Source: Iris pallida
Lineage: Eukaryota; Streptophyta; Magnoliopsida; Asparagales; Iridaceae
DNA: 64,000 nt
Direction: 5' to 3'
Assembly: GCA_029216955.1 (NCBI GenBank)
Contig: JANAVB010006998.1
Coordinates: 3,164,192 to 3,228,191, forward strand
Positions 11,706-23,016 of the stretch are shown here, one piece after another. The position numbers and the translations under genes are program-made. The number at the start of each line of letters is the position of its first letter. The stretch's first letter is position 1. Below the pieces are notes generated by a model. The model was not told the origin of the DNA. It did not search any database and worked only from the letters and a program-made list of their open reading frames with translations.

Positions 11706-11724
11706 CATTTTTCTTGTAGTGCTG

Positions 11725-12505
11725 GCAACGAATTCCCGCCCATCATTCCACTCGGTTTTTCAAAATTCAAACTATCAAGCTAGCCCACCTGCTGTGCAGG
11801 CGTTGGGACCATCAATTGGCCCGGCATCGGGTTGGGAACCCACCTGCTATGCAGGCTTCGGGAACCCCAACCCCATCAAGTACCTAGCCAGGAGCAGCGC
11901 TCCCGAGGCTATTATCCCCTTTACGCACCATATGGCTAGCGTAACCCCCTTCATTCTCATTTTGGCTATGGTGGGCCCCATAATCCGCTTGCTTTAAGCA
12001 AGCGTAATCCTCTTCTTTTTGATCCCGCCCAGCACAATGGGGACATCTCCCTATCCTATGGTGGGACCCCCTGTCCCTATTTTACCTCCTTTTACGCTGG
12101 TGCTCCCATGCCTGTTGCCCAGCATAACAGGGACACTTCCCTATCCTTTGGTGGGTCCCCCTCACCCTATACTGCTTCCTTTTACGCTAGTACTCATCCG
12201 GAGCACCCCGCTTCCCATTTGCCCCCTTCCTTTTATGCACACACTCAACCCCCCATCTTCACCCTGGTGCAGCCGTAACCTCCCAGTTATTCGCTCAGCC
12301 AGGAGCACTTGTTACCCGCTCTCCTCCCATTTACCCCATCCCCTCTCATCCCCACACCGTCTCTCAGTTCCCCGCCCACCCTTCTCCCGTCATCATCCCG
12401 CCCTCCTACGCCTCTCCCAGGATTGTCTCGGCGTCTCCACCCGATCATTCGCCCCCCGGGACTGTCCAGACCCTTCCTAGCGCTGCCGATCCAAGGGATC
12501 TTGTC
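11725..12505 (+). other. LINE 5' region upstream of recognisable ORF1
   Basis: This is C-rich, tandem-like text. Phrases such as ttcccctatcctatggtggg and cacctgctgtgcaggc recur with variation between 11780 and 12240, suggesting an internally repeated 5' UTR or a low-complexity ORF1 N-terminus. Frames at 11644-11997 and 12019-12480 are proline- and serine-rich without a domain. No start codon can be defended. Confidence 0.45.
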
Positions 12506-14188
12506 TTGTCGGTTAAGCTCGCCGACCTTCCCCCGTCGTCCGCCTCCATTCAATCGGTCTCATCCCTCCTCGGTGTCGGACCACCCCCCGCCCCGATCCC
12601 CGCCAACGCACCCGCTGTGGCTCCCTATCCCCCTCCTCCCCCTGTCAGCATTCCACCACCCTCTCCAGCGTCCCGGCCTCCCTTGCCAGATCAGAATCCC
12701 CCTCCTTCGGCGACCCCGTACCTGCCAACCGGCGTTGGCCAGTGCTCCTATGCCGCCAAACTTAGGCCGGACCTTGCATCCTCGAAGGGCCTCCACTTCC
12801 CTGACGTCCCTCTCCCTGACATCGCATACGCTCAGGACACTCCGGTTCCCCTGGTCCCCTTCTCAGACTCGGAATTGACCTTCCTGTCATCCTCATTCTT
12901 CCACACCTTTATTCTAAAATTTACTACCGGTTGCCTCAAACTCTCCAGAGTGCAGAAGACGATCGCCACGTGAAAACTCTCAGCGCATTATTGAGTAGCC
13001 CTCCTCGATCCCAAACATATTCTCCTCCACCTCTCTTCAGACCCCGACCACAGGACAGTTTGGTCCAAAGGCACCTGCAAAGTCGACTCACACCAAATGA
13101 AAATAATCAAGTGGTCCACAGGCTTTAGCACCAAAGAAGACTCAGCCCAGGTCGCGGCATGGGTGACCCTACCAAATTTACCCCTCATTTGCTTTGTTCC
13201 GGCAGCTCTCAGGCGTATCGCCAACTCGTTCGAAACATATGTGGCGACAGCGCCAGAAACCAGTAACCTTACCAAGGCACACTATGCCAAAATCTGCGTC
13301 GAGCTCGACCTTTCCTCCGAACCTCCCAATTTTATTACCATCGAGCTCGGGAAATTGACCCACACCCAATAAATCCTATATGATAACCATATCATGTTTT
13401 GCAACCATTGCCATCTGAGAGGTCATCTCCCGAAGCACTGCCACCGTCTTCATCCACAGCTCAAGCAGAACAAAAATCAGAATGTCAGCGCGCCGACAGA
13501 GGATAGATCCCCACAGCCACCCATCCTCCCACTTCCTAATTCGCACACCAGATTTGACTCAGACGAAGGCTTGTCAGACATTAGCGAGAATACCACCAAA
13601 ACGATGATCCCCTTTGAACCCCACCCTCTCATGCTCTCCAACCAATTTGAAGTCCTAGAATCGAGAGAAGCGGAAGCACAATTGGAGTCAGCACACCCCC
13701 CACACAACCTAGCCCTCACCAAGAAAGCCTACAACCTCCCTATTTTGACGGTGGTAGAGGATACCACCAGCACCATCGGGGCTGATCCCCCGCGTACCAT
13801 CGAAGACCAAGTTGAAGAAGCTCTTGCCATTCTAGGGCCCGAACAGGTTCGGAGAGGTCTACAGATCCAAGCTGCTGGATGCCCTCTTCAACACTCTCTT
13901 CTTGAGATCGAGAGCACCAACGACTCCCTTGCTATTCCCCCCGAGGAGCACACCCGGGAATCCGCTGGGGAATTAATTAACTCAGCGGACGACCCTAGCC
14001 TGGTCGCCGCCGAGGAACCAATCAGCGTCCTATCAGATCGTCAGGAGCAAACCCATCAAATCTACCATACCTCGACAAAAGCGGAAGCATCAACCCCCGA
14101 TGGGATCCAGGTCAATCCCAGAACCGCGGAGATCACAACTATCCTAACTAGATCCGCCGCTAAGCGGAACAAAAAACAACCACCCTAA
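12506..14188 (+). pseudogene. LINE ORF1 (RNA-binding Gag-like protein)
   Basis: One reading frame holds three blocks separated by stops (TGA near 12971, a second in-frame stop near 12995, TAA near 13370). These are a proline-rich N-terminus (from MSVKLADLPPSS at 12506), a DUF4283-like region (ALLDPKHILLHLSS, MKIIKWSTGFSTKEDS, ARICVELDL-like text), and a CCHC-type knuckle CNHCHLRGHLPKHCHR at about 13400-13447. A long acidic/serine-rich tail ends at 14188, eight bases before the ORF2 start. Plant L1 ORF1 proteins bind the element RNA. The start at 12506 is the first Met of the conserved frame and may not be the true start. Confidence 0.75.
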
Positions 14189-14195
14189 CCCTTTA

Positions 14196-17100
14196 ATGAT
14201 TAACATCCTATCCTGGAATGTGCGCGGCCTTGGGAACAAACCTACTCTTAGGAGAGTTTCTAAGCTGTAAAAAATCCACAAGATAGACATCCTTATCATC
14301 CTCGAACCAAAAATCCTCACCAAAAGACTCAAATCCATCCAACTGAAGCTGAACCTCCCTACTGCCATAGCTGGCAGACACGACATTTGGATCCTTGGCA
14401 CCCAGGACGTCAACTTCGACATCATCCAGAAAACCAGACAGGCCCTCTCCTGCTGGGTGGATCACCCCATGCTCCCCGAGCGCGTTATCCTATCGGCGGT
14501 CCACGGCAGCTGCGACATCACCGAACAGAAACAACTGTGGAACGATCTCTTCGACACCCATCTCCACCACGTCAACTCCCCCTGGCTCTGTATCGGTGAC
14601 TTCAACGCTATTACCTGTAGGGAAGAGAAAACCGGCGGTCGTCTCCCCCACTGCCGGCCATGCAAGATTTCAATAACTTTATCTTCAACGCTCACCTCAG
14701 CTCTCTCTAGTTTTCGGGCAATGCTTTCACCTGGTGTAACATGCAAGAAGGAGACCGGCACCAATATTCCCGCATCGACAGAGCTCTTACGAACGACTAC
14801 TGGCTCGGTTTGGGGATCACCACCAAGCTATCCCATCTCAACTCCTCCGAATTCGACCACACCTCGCTGCTCGTGGAGATTAATAATAATACCAACACCC
14901 ACAAAAAGAAGTTCCAATTTCTCGATTTCTGGACCGACCACCCCCAATTTTTGCGCATCGTCGCTGCAGCATGGAATAGCGACGACTCTCCCGACCCCCT
15001 AACCCGGAAGATTAGTAATAATACCAACACCCATAAAAAGAAGTTCCAAATTCCAGAAGTCAGTCTCCAACTGGAGCAAACAATCATATGGGGACATCTT
15101 CCAAGTTGTCAGGATCGCAGAAGACGACGTAACCAGTGCTGAGGCCAGGTTCATTTCGGATCGCTCCCCGGCGGCCAGGATTGCCCTAAACCTTACAAAG
15201 GCTATGCTGAAATTCAGAATCAAAGTGGAGACTGACTTCTGGAAACAAAAAGCGAGGCTAAAATGGGATAGTGACGGGGACAAAAACTCGAAATACTTTC
15301 ATGGTTGCGTCAACGGCCGCAGACGGAAGCTAACGATTCACCATACTACGAACGAAGACGGGAACATCATCACCGACCAAAAGGGTATCCAAGAAGCCGC
15401 TACGGAGTTCTACTCCAAATTATTCACTAAAGAGACGGTCCACAAAGACAACGTATTTCTTGATCAAATCCCATGTCTCATTGACGACACGGACAACGCC
15501 CAACTGGAACGTCGCCCGTCAGAACAGGAAGTAAACGACGCGGTATAGGCTCTGAACGAGCACAACGCTCCCGGCCCAGACGGATTTTTGGGGGTTTTCT
15601 TCCGCTCATGCTGGGACATTATCAAATAGGACATCATCGAAGCAGCAATTGCCTTCTTCGAAGGAGCCACCTATCCCAAAGCCATCTCGAGCACCAACTT
15701 GATCCTCATTCCGAAAAAAGACAACCCAGAGTCCTTTCGTGACTTTCGGCCTATCAGTCTGTGCACTTCACTAACAAGATCATCTCTAAGATTGTCGCCA
15801 CCAGAATGGCGGGTCTCCTACCCAAGATCATCTCCGTTGAGCAAAGCGGGTTCGTCCGAGGGAGGAACATCCAAGACAATATCATGCTAGCCTAGGAATG
15901 AATCACCTGTATGAAATTTACTGTCAGAGGAGACAACATCGCTGTCAAGATTGACATGGAAAAAGCTTATGACAGGTTGGACTGGCAATTTATGATCTGG
16001 GTCTTCAGGGCGTTCGGTTTCTCCGAAACCTGGACCAACACGGTGTGGAGATCCGTCAGCAACTCGTGGTTTTCTACTGTCATAAACGGCCATGCCGAAG
16101 GATTCTTCAAATCTAGCCGTGGGGTTAGGCAAGGAGACCCTATATCATCCACTGTTTTCATTATTGCGGCCGATGCCCTAAGTAGAAACCTCAACAACAT
16201 GATCAGAGTCCCACACTTCCAATAATACCACACTACCAGCGGATGTCCTACCATCACCCATCTGGCCTTTGCCGACGACTTACTCATCTTTTCCTTTGGA
16301 GACGAAGGTACAGTTCAAGTGGTCCACAATACCCTGCAACAATACTCCAGTTGCTCGGGTCAGAAAATCAACCCATCCAAAAGTGTCATCTATGCCCATC
16401 ACAACATCAACACCGAGCATGCCAGCAGGATTTCCAGCTTAACTTCCTTTTCTGTTGATCATCCCCCTTTCAACTATCTCGGATGCCTCATGGTATACGG
16501 GAAATCCAATGCCAGAATCTTCGAGAAGTTAATCACTAGAATCAGGAACAAAATCGAAGGGTGGCACAACGCTACATTATCCCCAGGTGGCAAGATGATC
16601 CTCATCAAGCATGTTCTCACATCAGTTCCTATCCATACTCTAGCCGCAAGCTCCCTGCCATTAAAGGTTCTTACCGCGATCGAGCAGCTCTTTTGCAACT
16701 TTTTTTGAGGGGTACTGCAACGGTCAGGATAAACACCATTGGGCGAGTTGGGACTCCATGGCTCAGCCGATTGAGGTGGGGGGCTGGGATTTACCAAACT
16801 CACCCACATCGTTCAAGCTTTCTCGATGAAACTATGGTGGCATCTTCGCACAACCAAGAATTTATGGACCAGATTCATGAAAGCCAGGTACTTCAAGCAC
16901 ATCCACCCGTCAGAGGCTACCTCCAATAGAAGATCATCGGCAGCGTGGCGTCATATCCTTTTTGGGCGTAACCTTGCCAAAGAGGCCACCAGGCTTCACC
17001 TGGGCACTGGCGAGTCCAATCCTTTTTGGAAGAGATGGACCGGGAATAGATTTATCCCCAGCATATCAGAAATCCCGAGAGACAGTAGGATCAGGGACTT

Positions 17101-17776
17101 GTGGAACCACAATACCAACGCCTGGGACTGGGACAAGATGCGTGAATGGGGAGGCTACGAGATGGAGGAAAGCGTTCGTCAGAGCAGTCTTAGGATCGGC
17201 CCTGCGGTCGATGAGTGGAGTTGGACACTTGAAGCTAACGGCATATTTTTTGTGAGGTTGGCTAGATCCTCTCTCCTTGGTACGGGCCAACCTACTCAGA
17301 TCACTGCTCACTATTGGCATACCTGCATCCCTAAGAAGTAGTCATTCCTCATATGGAGAGCCATGAGAAAGAAATTGCCCACCGACGATATCCTCAGCAC
17401 CATCGGGATCAGCTTAGCATCAGCCTGCAGTTGCTGCTCTGATCACCAGATGGAGACTATCGACCACATCTTTTGCTAAGGGAACTTGCCCAGAGACATC
17501 TGGAGGACCCTTCATCAACGCTTTAGTATCGAGCCGAGTGGCAGACGCTTTCACGATCTTGCGACCGATTGGGGCAGCCACTCCTACGGGCACTAGATCG
17601 TCGCAGCGGCCACCACGTGGGTGATTTGGAAGAATCACAACAAAGCGAGATATGAAGGCCACAGTTTCCCGGTCGACCAGCTCATTCGAAAAGTCTACCG
17701 CCAATGCCGCAAACGGAGCACCCTGTGCCCACACAGTCCGAGCACTTTCTGGGCGACGCTCCAGAGCCACCCTTGA
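14196..17776 (+). pseudogene. LINE ORF2 (endonuclease, reverse transcriptase, zf-RVT)
   Basis: Starts MINILSWNVRGLGN, the classic N-terminus of the plant L1 apurinic-like endonuclease; a stop follows VSKL about 24 codons in. Further endonuclease text is ILSAVHGSC and LCIGDFNAIT (14580-14620). RT follows with RSNLILIPKK-like text near 15700, then DGVRQGDP-like RGVRQGDPISS (about 16120) and the catalytic LAFADDLLIF (about 16260-16295). The C-terminal zf-RVT domain reads CSCCSDHQMETIDHIFC (about 17430-17478). At least four stops and three frame changes (near 14650, 15550-15700, 16700) break it. The product nicked DNA and copied LINE RNA at the nick. Confidence 0.85.
14879..15052 (+). repeat. Duplicated 36-bp segment in LINE ORF2
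   Basis: The text aataataccaacacccacaa then aagaagttcca occurs at about 14884 and again at about 15017 with one change (cac to cat). Both copies are in frame and encode NNTNTHKKKFQ. The intervening 97 bases are unique. This is a local duplication between endonuclease and RT. Confidence 0.85.
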
Positions 17777-17909
17777 CCACGAGCGTCGTCCGCTACCCCA
17801 TTGTTTCCTTCTTTTGTTGGTATACTTGTATAGGTATTTTCTTTTTGTGCCTTGTATACGCTTCAGGCTTCGGCATTTTGAGCCTTGATTAATATATCGT
17901 CGTGTTTTC

Positions 17910-17912
<3 letters not shown>
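17777..17912 (+). other. LINE 3' UTR
   Basis: T-rich text with ttgtataggtattttctttt and gcttcggcattttgagcctt lies between the ORF2 stop and the TA array. The same text ends the duplicated LINE piece at 19055. It probably carries the 3' signal recognised by the LINE RT. Confidence 0.65.
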
Positions 17913-17960
<48 letters not shown>

Positions 17961-17967
<7 letters not shown>

Positions 17968-18139
17968 TATTTTGTTGGAGTATATGGTAACACTTCCTTA
18001 AGAATATCTTTTTAGTTTTATATTTGTTATTTTCTATTAAAATTCAATATAAATAGTTTTGAATTATTATTCCATCAATGTGTAAAATTTTATGATATGA
18101 CTTACTTGGGCTAAATATATATATATATTTTACTTGGGC

Positions 18140-18204
<65 letters not shown>

Positions 18205-18215
18205 GAAAAAAAAAA
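17961..18215 (+). repeat. Duplicated E2 LTR segment, copy b, with TA arrays
   Basis: 17965-18115 repeats the E2 LTR text at 6412-6562 (tgatattttgttggagtata onward) with about three changes in 150 bases. A TA array and a second short repeat of acttgggctaaatata follow. It lies between the full LINE and the LINE fragment, so the LTR flank was copied together with the LINE 3' end. Confidence 0.88.
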
Positions 18216-19052
18216 TCTCGAGAGACAGTAGGATCAGGGACTTGTGGAACCACAATACCAACGCCTGGGACTGGGACAAGATGCGTGAATGGGGAGGCTA
18301 CGAGATGGAGGAAAGCGTTCGTCAGAGCAGTCTTAGGATCGGCCCTGCGGTCGATGAGTGGAGTTGGACACTTGAAGCTAACGGTGCATTTTTTGTGAGG
18401 TCGGCTAGATCCTCTCTCCTTTGTACGGGCCAACCTACTCAGAACACTGCTCACTATTGGTACACCTGCATCCCTAAGAAGTGGTCATTCCTCATATAGA
18501 GAGCCATGAGAAAGAAATTGCCCACCGACGATATCCTCAGCACCATCGGGATCAGCTTAGCATCAGCCTGTAGTTGCTGCTCTGATCACCAGATGGAGAC
18601 TATCGACCACATCTTTTGCCAAGGGAACTTGCCCAGAGACATCTGGAGGACCCTTCATCAATACTTTAGTATCGAGCCGAGTGGCAGACGCTTTTACGAT
18701 CTTGCGACCGATTGGGGCAGCCACTCCTACGGGCACCAGATCGTTGCAGCGGTCGCCACGTGGGTGATTTGGAAGAATCACAACAAAGCGAGATACGAAG
18801 GCCACAGTTTCCCGGCCGACTAGCTCATTCGGGAAGTCTACCGCCAATGCCGTAAACGGAGCACCCTGTGCCCACACAGTCCGAGCACTTTCTGGGCGAC
18901 GCTCCAGAGCCACCCCTGACCACGAGCGTCGTCCGCCACCCCTTTGTTTCCTTCTTTTGATGGTATACTTGTATAGGCATTTTCTTTTTGTGCCTTGTAT
19001 ACGCTTCAGGCTTCGGCATTTTGAGCCTTGATTAATATATCGTCGTGTTTTC

Positions 19053-19055
<3 letters not shown>
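18216..19055 (+). mobile_element. Duplicated LINE 3' fragment
   Basis: Collinear with 17073-17912 without any indel over 840 bases. I counted about 32 substitutions (near 96 percent identity), mostly transitions. It holds the ORF2 C-terminus, including a zf-RVT domain lacking the two stops seen at 17338 and 17476 in the main copy but having its own (for example at 18497), and the 3' UTR. It is preceded by ttaaagaaaaaaaaaa, which also follows the TA array in the LTR at 19513. Confidence 0.88.
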
Positions 19056-19096
<41 letters not shown>

Positions 19097-19263
19097 TATT
19101 TTGTTGGAGTATATGGTAACACTTCCTTAAGAATATCTTTTTAGTTTTATATTTGTTATTTTCTATTAAAATTCAATATAAATAGTTTCGAATTATTATT
19201 CCATTAATGTGTAAAATTTTATGATATGACTTACTTGGGCTAAATATATATATTTTACTTGGG

Positions 19264-19330
<67 letters not shown>
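19056..19330 (+). repeat. Duplicated E2 LTR segment, copy c, with TA arrays
   Basis: 19095-19250 is a third copy of the same LTR text (two differences from copy b), bounded by TA arrays at 19057-19090 and 19266-19330. Beyond 19331 the LTR continues normally. Confidence 0.87.
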
Positions 19331-19335
<5 letters not shown>

Positions 19336-19437
19336 TTATTGTATCAAGTAGGATAATATTATCTAGGAATAAATTTTTATAGATTTTTTGGCTTTAGGAT
19401 ATATTTATAGGTATATGGTATATAGGTATATACATGA

Positions 19438-19517
<80 letters not shown>

Positions 19518-21173
19518 GAAAAAAAAATATATTTTAAAGAAAAAAAGATATATGTATATTTTAAAGTAGATTTTAAAGTAAAAGAAAAAAAAGAAACAAC
19601 TATACTGTTCCCTTGCGGGAACAGTACATATGCATACCCGACACTCCCCCTCAAATCCGTAGGCTATAAGAGAGCGAGAGAGTTAGAGGGGATCTCGAAT
19701 CCAAACCCTAGCCAAACCCTCCCTTATCCCAGCGTCGCCCCCAGGCGACCTTTCCGTTCCGCTCTGAAAGGCTGTCGGCCGGCCAGAGCAGTCGGAAAGC
19801 TCGCAGAACAGTGAACAACAACAGCAGCAGGGCATCAATAGCAGCCTGGCGACCCAACTTTGTGGGCGAGACTCTTCACCATTGTGGAGTCATTTTATGA
19901 TATACCTGAACAGGTTTGAACACAACCGATCCAACTTTTAGTTCCTTCAATTTGTTTGAATTTAGATGCTGTAGATTGCCCGAAAGATTGACACAAAAAT
20001 GGGCAAAAATTTGTTCGAAACGAAACAGAAAACTCGTTCATATGGACCTGTTTTGGAAGTCGACAAATCACCGATCCATCGACAGTTTTAGAAAAGTACC
20101 TAAATTGGTTCGAAGACAACCTAAGATGGAAACCCCATTATTAGTTTTATTTATACTTATTTAGACAGTAACATAAATTAATTTAAAAATCAAGAAAAAC
20201 CATAAAAACTGTTTTCGAAAACTTAGAATTTTCCTGATACGGCGTGCTTCTCGATAAACTGGGCGACGTGGTTGCAACCCATGAGCATCAAAAGATGCAT
20301 ATGGATGTTGTTGACGTGTGGGATTCGATGAAACTCGATTTCGTTGTGTGTGCACGGCAAAATCGAGACGTATACGTCGAGATACCCCGTATCGACCCCT
20401 TTGTAAACCAGCCCATAACTTCGTACATGTTCGTCATCTTGATACAAAACTTGTGCCAATAGTACCGTGTCATTTTTCTGGTCATGTTTGCCAAGTTTGG
20501 TCCGATTCTGAGAAGGTCGACCATAATACTATTTTGGCGGGCCCGCGACCCGATCCAACGGGCAAATTTGTGCACGACCCACAAAAATCCAACTTTGAAC
20601 ATACGGTTGGGTTTGTATCGTCAAACCGGACCTGTAGATATATAGTTTGACAACTTTAGAGACCGTAACTACTGGTACGCTTTTCGGTACAAAGCTGGTA
20701 CAACGACGGACATCATTTTGACCAAAATTACCATTTTGTCCCTGTGTCCAGATTTGGACTTATGGATAGGCTATTCTAGCTAATTTAACTATTATGAACA
20801 CGTTTGTAATATTTATTTCCTCTCCCTGAGGCTGTTGTGAGAGTTTGACTTTTGTGGCTCGTTGATTGACTGGATAGGGTTGGTTCTACGTGCTACCACC
20901 AGGCAAGTATACCTTGTCTTTTCTTTATAGTTTATTTACATGCTTCTATTCCTTCTCCTTTTGTTGTATGTCATCACTTAGTTCTTGGGATGATTGTTGA
21001 TGTGAGTTTCTTTCATGCATACTAGTTTACTGGTCTTGTTCACATATCGTCCTTGTTCACGGTTGGTATTATAGTTCATATTGGATCTATTCTCTCTGTA
21101 CCTTGACTGAGTCATACCGTGTCATAGAATGAGTGTGTTATAACTGAACTACTATACCTTGTTTCTGATTTGT

Positions 21174-21445
21174 CAACCTGCGAGTCTATATTAGGGGCGA
21201 GGGTTAGTTATTTGTTTAAACCTGCGAGGCCACACTAGGGGCGAGGGTTTGAGTATTCGTTTGATATCTTGAAACAAACCTGCAAGTCCACACTAGGGGC
21301 GAGGGTTAGTTATTTGTTCAAACTTGCGAGTCCACACTAGGGGCGAGGGTTAGTTATTTGTTCAAACTTGCGAGTCCACACTAGGGGCGAGGGTTAGTTA
21401 TTTGTTCAAACTTGCGAGTCAACATTAGGGGCGAGGGTTTGGTTA
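21174..21445 (+). repeat. Tandem repeat in E2 right LTR, 6 units
   Basis: Six units of the 45-57 base repeat seen five times at 4265-4500. Three adjacent units here (about 21280-21400) have the same spacer, which suggests recent expansion. Confidence 0.88.
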
Positions 21446-21572
21446 TCCGTTGTTCTCTTGTCATGTGTTCACATATTTCTTTCCAGTAGTTCATTGATGC
21501 GTAGTTATTCACATATTCATGTTCATAGTTACTTGTCATTCTCTGTCTCTTTATTGTTTATTTTCTTCATGC

Positions 21573-21577
21573 ATGAT
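21573..21577. repeat. Target-site duplication of E4, left (atgat)
   Basis: atgat precedes E4. The right flank 58093-58097 reads atggt, one base different. The intact E2 left LTR at this place has a similar ataataaact. The match supports the whole LTR-body-LTR-body-LTR block as one occupant of the site. Confidence 0.7.
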
Positions 21578-21944
21578 TGTTTCACTTAACAAAATGCCTG
21601 GAAATCAGATTTTGAAAATAAAACGAGAAAAAGTACAAGAAGTACAAATTTAATTCTGGGAAGTATTGCTATGGAAGTCTGATCTGTAAATGATCACTTT
21701 GTTCCTTGGACCATACGATGATGATGAAGATCACTGCTAGAAGATGAACAATTGGAAGAACTAAGTCACCAGAAAGGTATCAACGCACTTGGGTACTGAT
21801 GGCGAGGCCGAATGCTTTCCTGCTTTGCTTCACTCTGTTCTGGAAGAAAAGTTGAAGAAGAATGCTCCAAAAATTAAAGTCTTTGGGCTCCGATCTCTAT
21901 GTATTCTCTCCTTTCTCTCTCTGTCTCATATGAGAAAAATTAGT

Positions 21945-21954
21945 CTATTTATAG
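21945..21954 (-). promoter_or_regulatory. E4 LTR TATA box
   Basis: CTATAAATAG on the minus strand, repeated at 34840-34849 and 57359-57368 in the other LTRs. It would start the gag-pol transcript about 30 bases further left. Confidence 0.7.
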
Positions 21955-21967
21955 ACTTAGCTTCTTG

Positions 21968-22670
21968 TGCGTAAAAACTCAGCAAAAGTTTCGTCTTTAC
22001 GCTAATAACTGCCACCCATGATTGGAGTTATCCTCTGCATACGTTGACACGTGTCCTATCATTTCAGTAAGAATAGGATACACGTACACACGTTCTTCGA
22101 GATATGTGGCATGAAAGCCATGTAGGTAAACCACGTTTTGAATTGGTGAAGAAGAATAGGGCGTAAAAATAACCCAAATATACCCTGAGCGTAAAGTAGT
22201 AGACTAGGCGTACAATAGCCCTGATATAGACTTCCTGCGTAAAGTGGTTGTTAAATAACATTGAGCGTAAAAGTAGTCCAAATAAACATTACGCACACGT
22301 CAACCTTTGAGCGTAAAAACTCGTATAGTCTCCATGCGTAAAAGAAGCCATATTATGAGCGTAAGATAGCTCAGTCCACATACTAAACGACAAATTGGTC
22401 TCTGTGTAAGACAAATTCCTTTGATTTCTGTGATATATGCCATCATTAAATCTTCGTGTCAGACTTTGCATTAAATGCAAGACTTGACAGCTTTGTCCAG
22501 CATAAAAGTGGCTAGCCTATCCTGAGCGTAAAACCATTAGCTTTGACCCGGGCGTAAAATGATTAGCCTGCTTTAGGCGTAAAGTGATTAGCCTCTCTTA
22601 GGCGTAAATTGGATCAATTTGAGTGGAATAATCCATCTCTTTGACTCATTCTTATGAAGCACTTTTTACG
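21968..22670. repeat. Dispersed GCGTAAA repeats in E4 U3
   Basis: Exact GCGTAAA occurs near 21969, 22158, 22189, 22234, 22265, 22311, 22336, 22533, 22551, 22573 and 22602, with near matches (gcgtaca, gcgtaag) between and one inverted copy at the end. Spacing is irregular, so they look like repeated binding sites and not a tandem array. The same word recurs in the 3' region and even inside coding sequence. The middle and right LTRs carry the same set. Confidence 0.88.
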
Positions 22671-22678
22671 CTCCTACA

Positions 22679-22693
22679 AGACCCCCTTCAAAG
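22679..22693 (-). promoter_or_regulatory. E4 polypurine tract, left unit
   Basis: On the minus strand this reads CTTTGAAGGGGGTCT and abuts the LTR start TGTAGGAG. An identical tract is at 35574-35588. It primes plus-strand synthesis and proves the minus orientation of E4. Confidence 0.85.
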
Positions 22694-22966
22694 TTTTCAA
22701 ATATCCTCTAAATTTGAAACACTTTGAACAGAAGCGCAAAAGTTGAGATTTGACCAGTCAGCGTAAAATTCGGGATACTTAACAGTCATCCACGTAAAAG
22801 TGGGGATATCCAACAGTCGACGTAAAAATCAAGAAATGGTGCCGGTCAATACTTAACCGTCATAATGAATTTTCTTCTCGAAACTTTTGAATTCTTCTTC
22901 ATCTTCCCGAGCTTGCATTAATAATAAACAATTTCCCATAAGGAATATGAAAAGTCGATTTAATTG

Positions 22967-22974
22967 TATAAATA
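22967..22974 (+). promoter_or_regulatory. TATA box of antisense gene 1 (left unit)
   Basis: TATAAATA, 43 bases before the ATG at 23017, followed by a C/T-rich start region (cttcatccttgctattcatc). The counterpart in the second unit (about 35862-35869) reads TATAAATA too. E6 has TATATATA at 61120-61127. Confidence 0.6.
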
Positions 22975-23016
22975 AGGAGAAAATTCTTCATCCTTGCTAT
23001 TCATCCTCATATTGCC

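Larger units (their letters stand above)
7056..11721. mobile_element. CACTA (En/Spm-type) DNA transposon, non-autonomous
   Basis: The ends are perfect inverted repeats of 16 bases: CACTACAAGAAAAATG at 7056 and its complement ending at 11721. They are flanked by the 3-base duplication ctg (7053-7055 and 11722-11724), as expected for the CACTA superfamily. Both ends carry many sub-terminal copies of cttgacggt or accgtcaag, probable transposase binding sites. No transposase is visible in the 4.67 kb, so it must rely on a relative. It carries a GC-rich leader-like block (7390-7970) and one exon of a cellular gene (10137-10280). Confidence 0.93.
11725..17912 (+). mobile_element. E3 LINE (L1-type), main body
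   Basis: A non-LTR retrotransposon with ORF1 (DUF4283-like domain and CCHC knuckle) and ORF2 (endonuclease, RT, zf-RVT zinc domain), followed by a short 3' UTR and a TA array instead of a poly(A) tail. It was inserted into a TA array of the E2 LTR, so its target-site duplication cannot be told from the microsatellite. Several stops and frameshifts show that it is dead. Confidence 0.88.
19331..21577 (+). repeat. E2 right LTR, second segment
   Basis: Matches 2393-4630 of the left LTR. It includes a TA array (19440-19513) and six units of the cgagtccacactaggggcga tandem repeat at 21174-21445. It ends at 21577, where E4 was inserted after atgat. The frames within it are not coding. Confidence 0.87.
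21578..22678 (-). repeat. E4 LTR, left copy (3' LTR of the array)
   Basis: Plus-strand ends are TGTTTCAC and CTCCTACA, so it is TG...CA in either orientation. In element (minus) orientation U3 is on the right. A TATA box CTATAAATAG lies at 21945-21954. U3, right of it, holds about eleven exact copies of GCGTAAA (TTTACGC in element orientation). It differs from the middle LTR by a few percent. Confidence 0.92.

Noticed and set aside
12287..13275. Long Gly/Arg-rich minus frames over the LINE
   Set aside because: They are shadows of the proline-rich ORF1 on the plus strand.
18216..19055. Second LINE piece as an independent 5'-truncated insertion
   Set aside because: It is flanked on both sides by copies of the same LTR segment, which favours segmental duplication. 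It remains possible if that segment was duplicated first.
21789..21974. 61-codon plus ORF in the E4 LTR (also at 34684 and in degraded form at about 57210)
   Set aside because: It recurs only because the LTR is repeated. It lies in the R/U5 region antisense to the transcript, is not found in E6, and shows no independent promoter.
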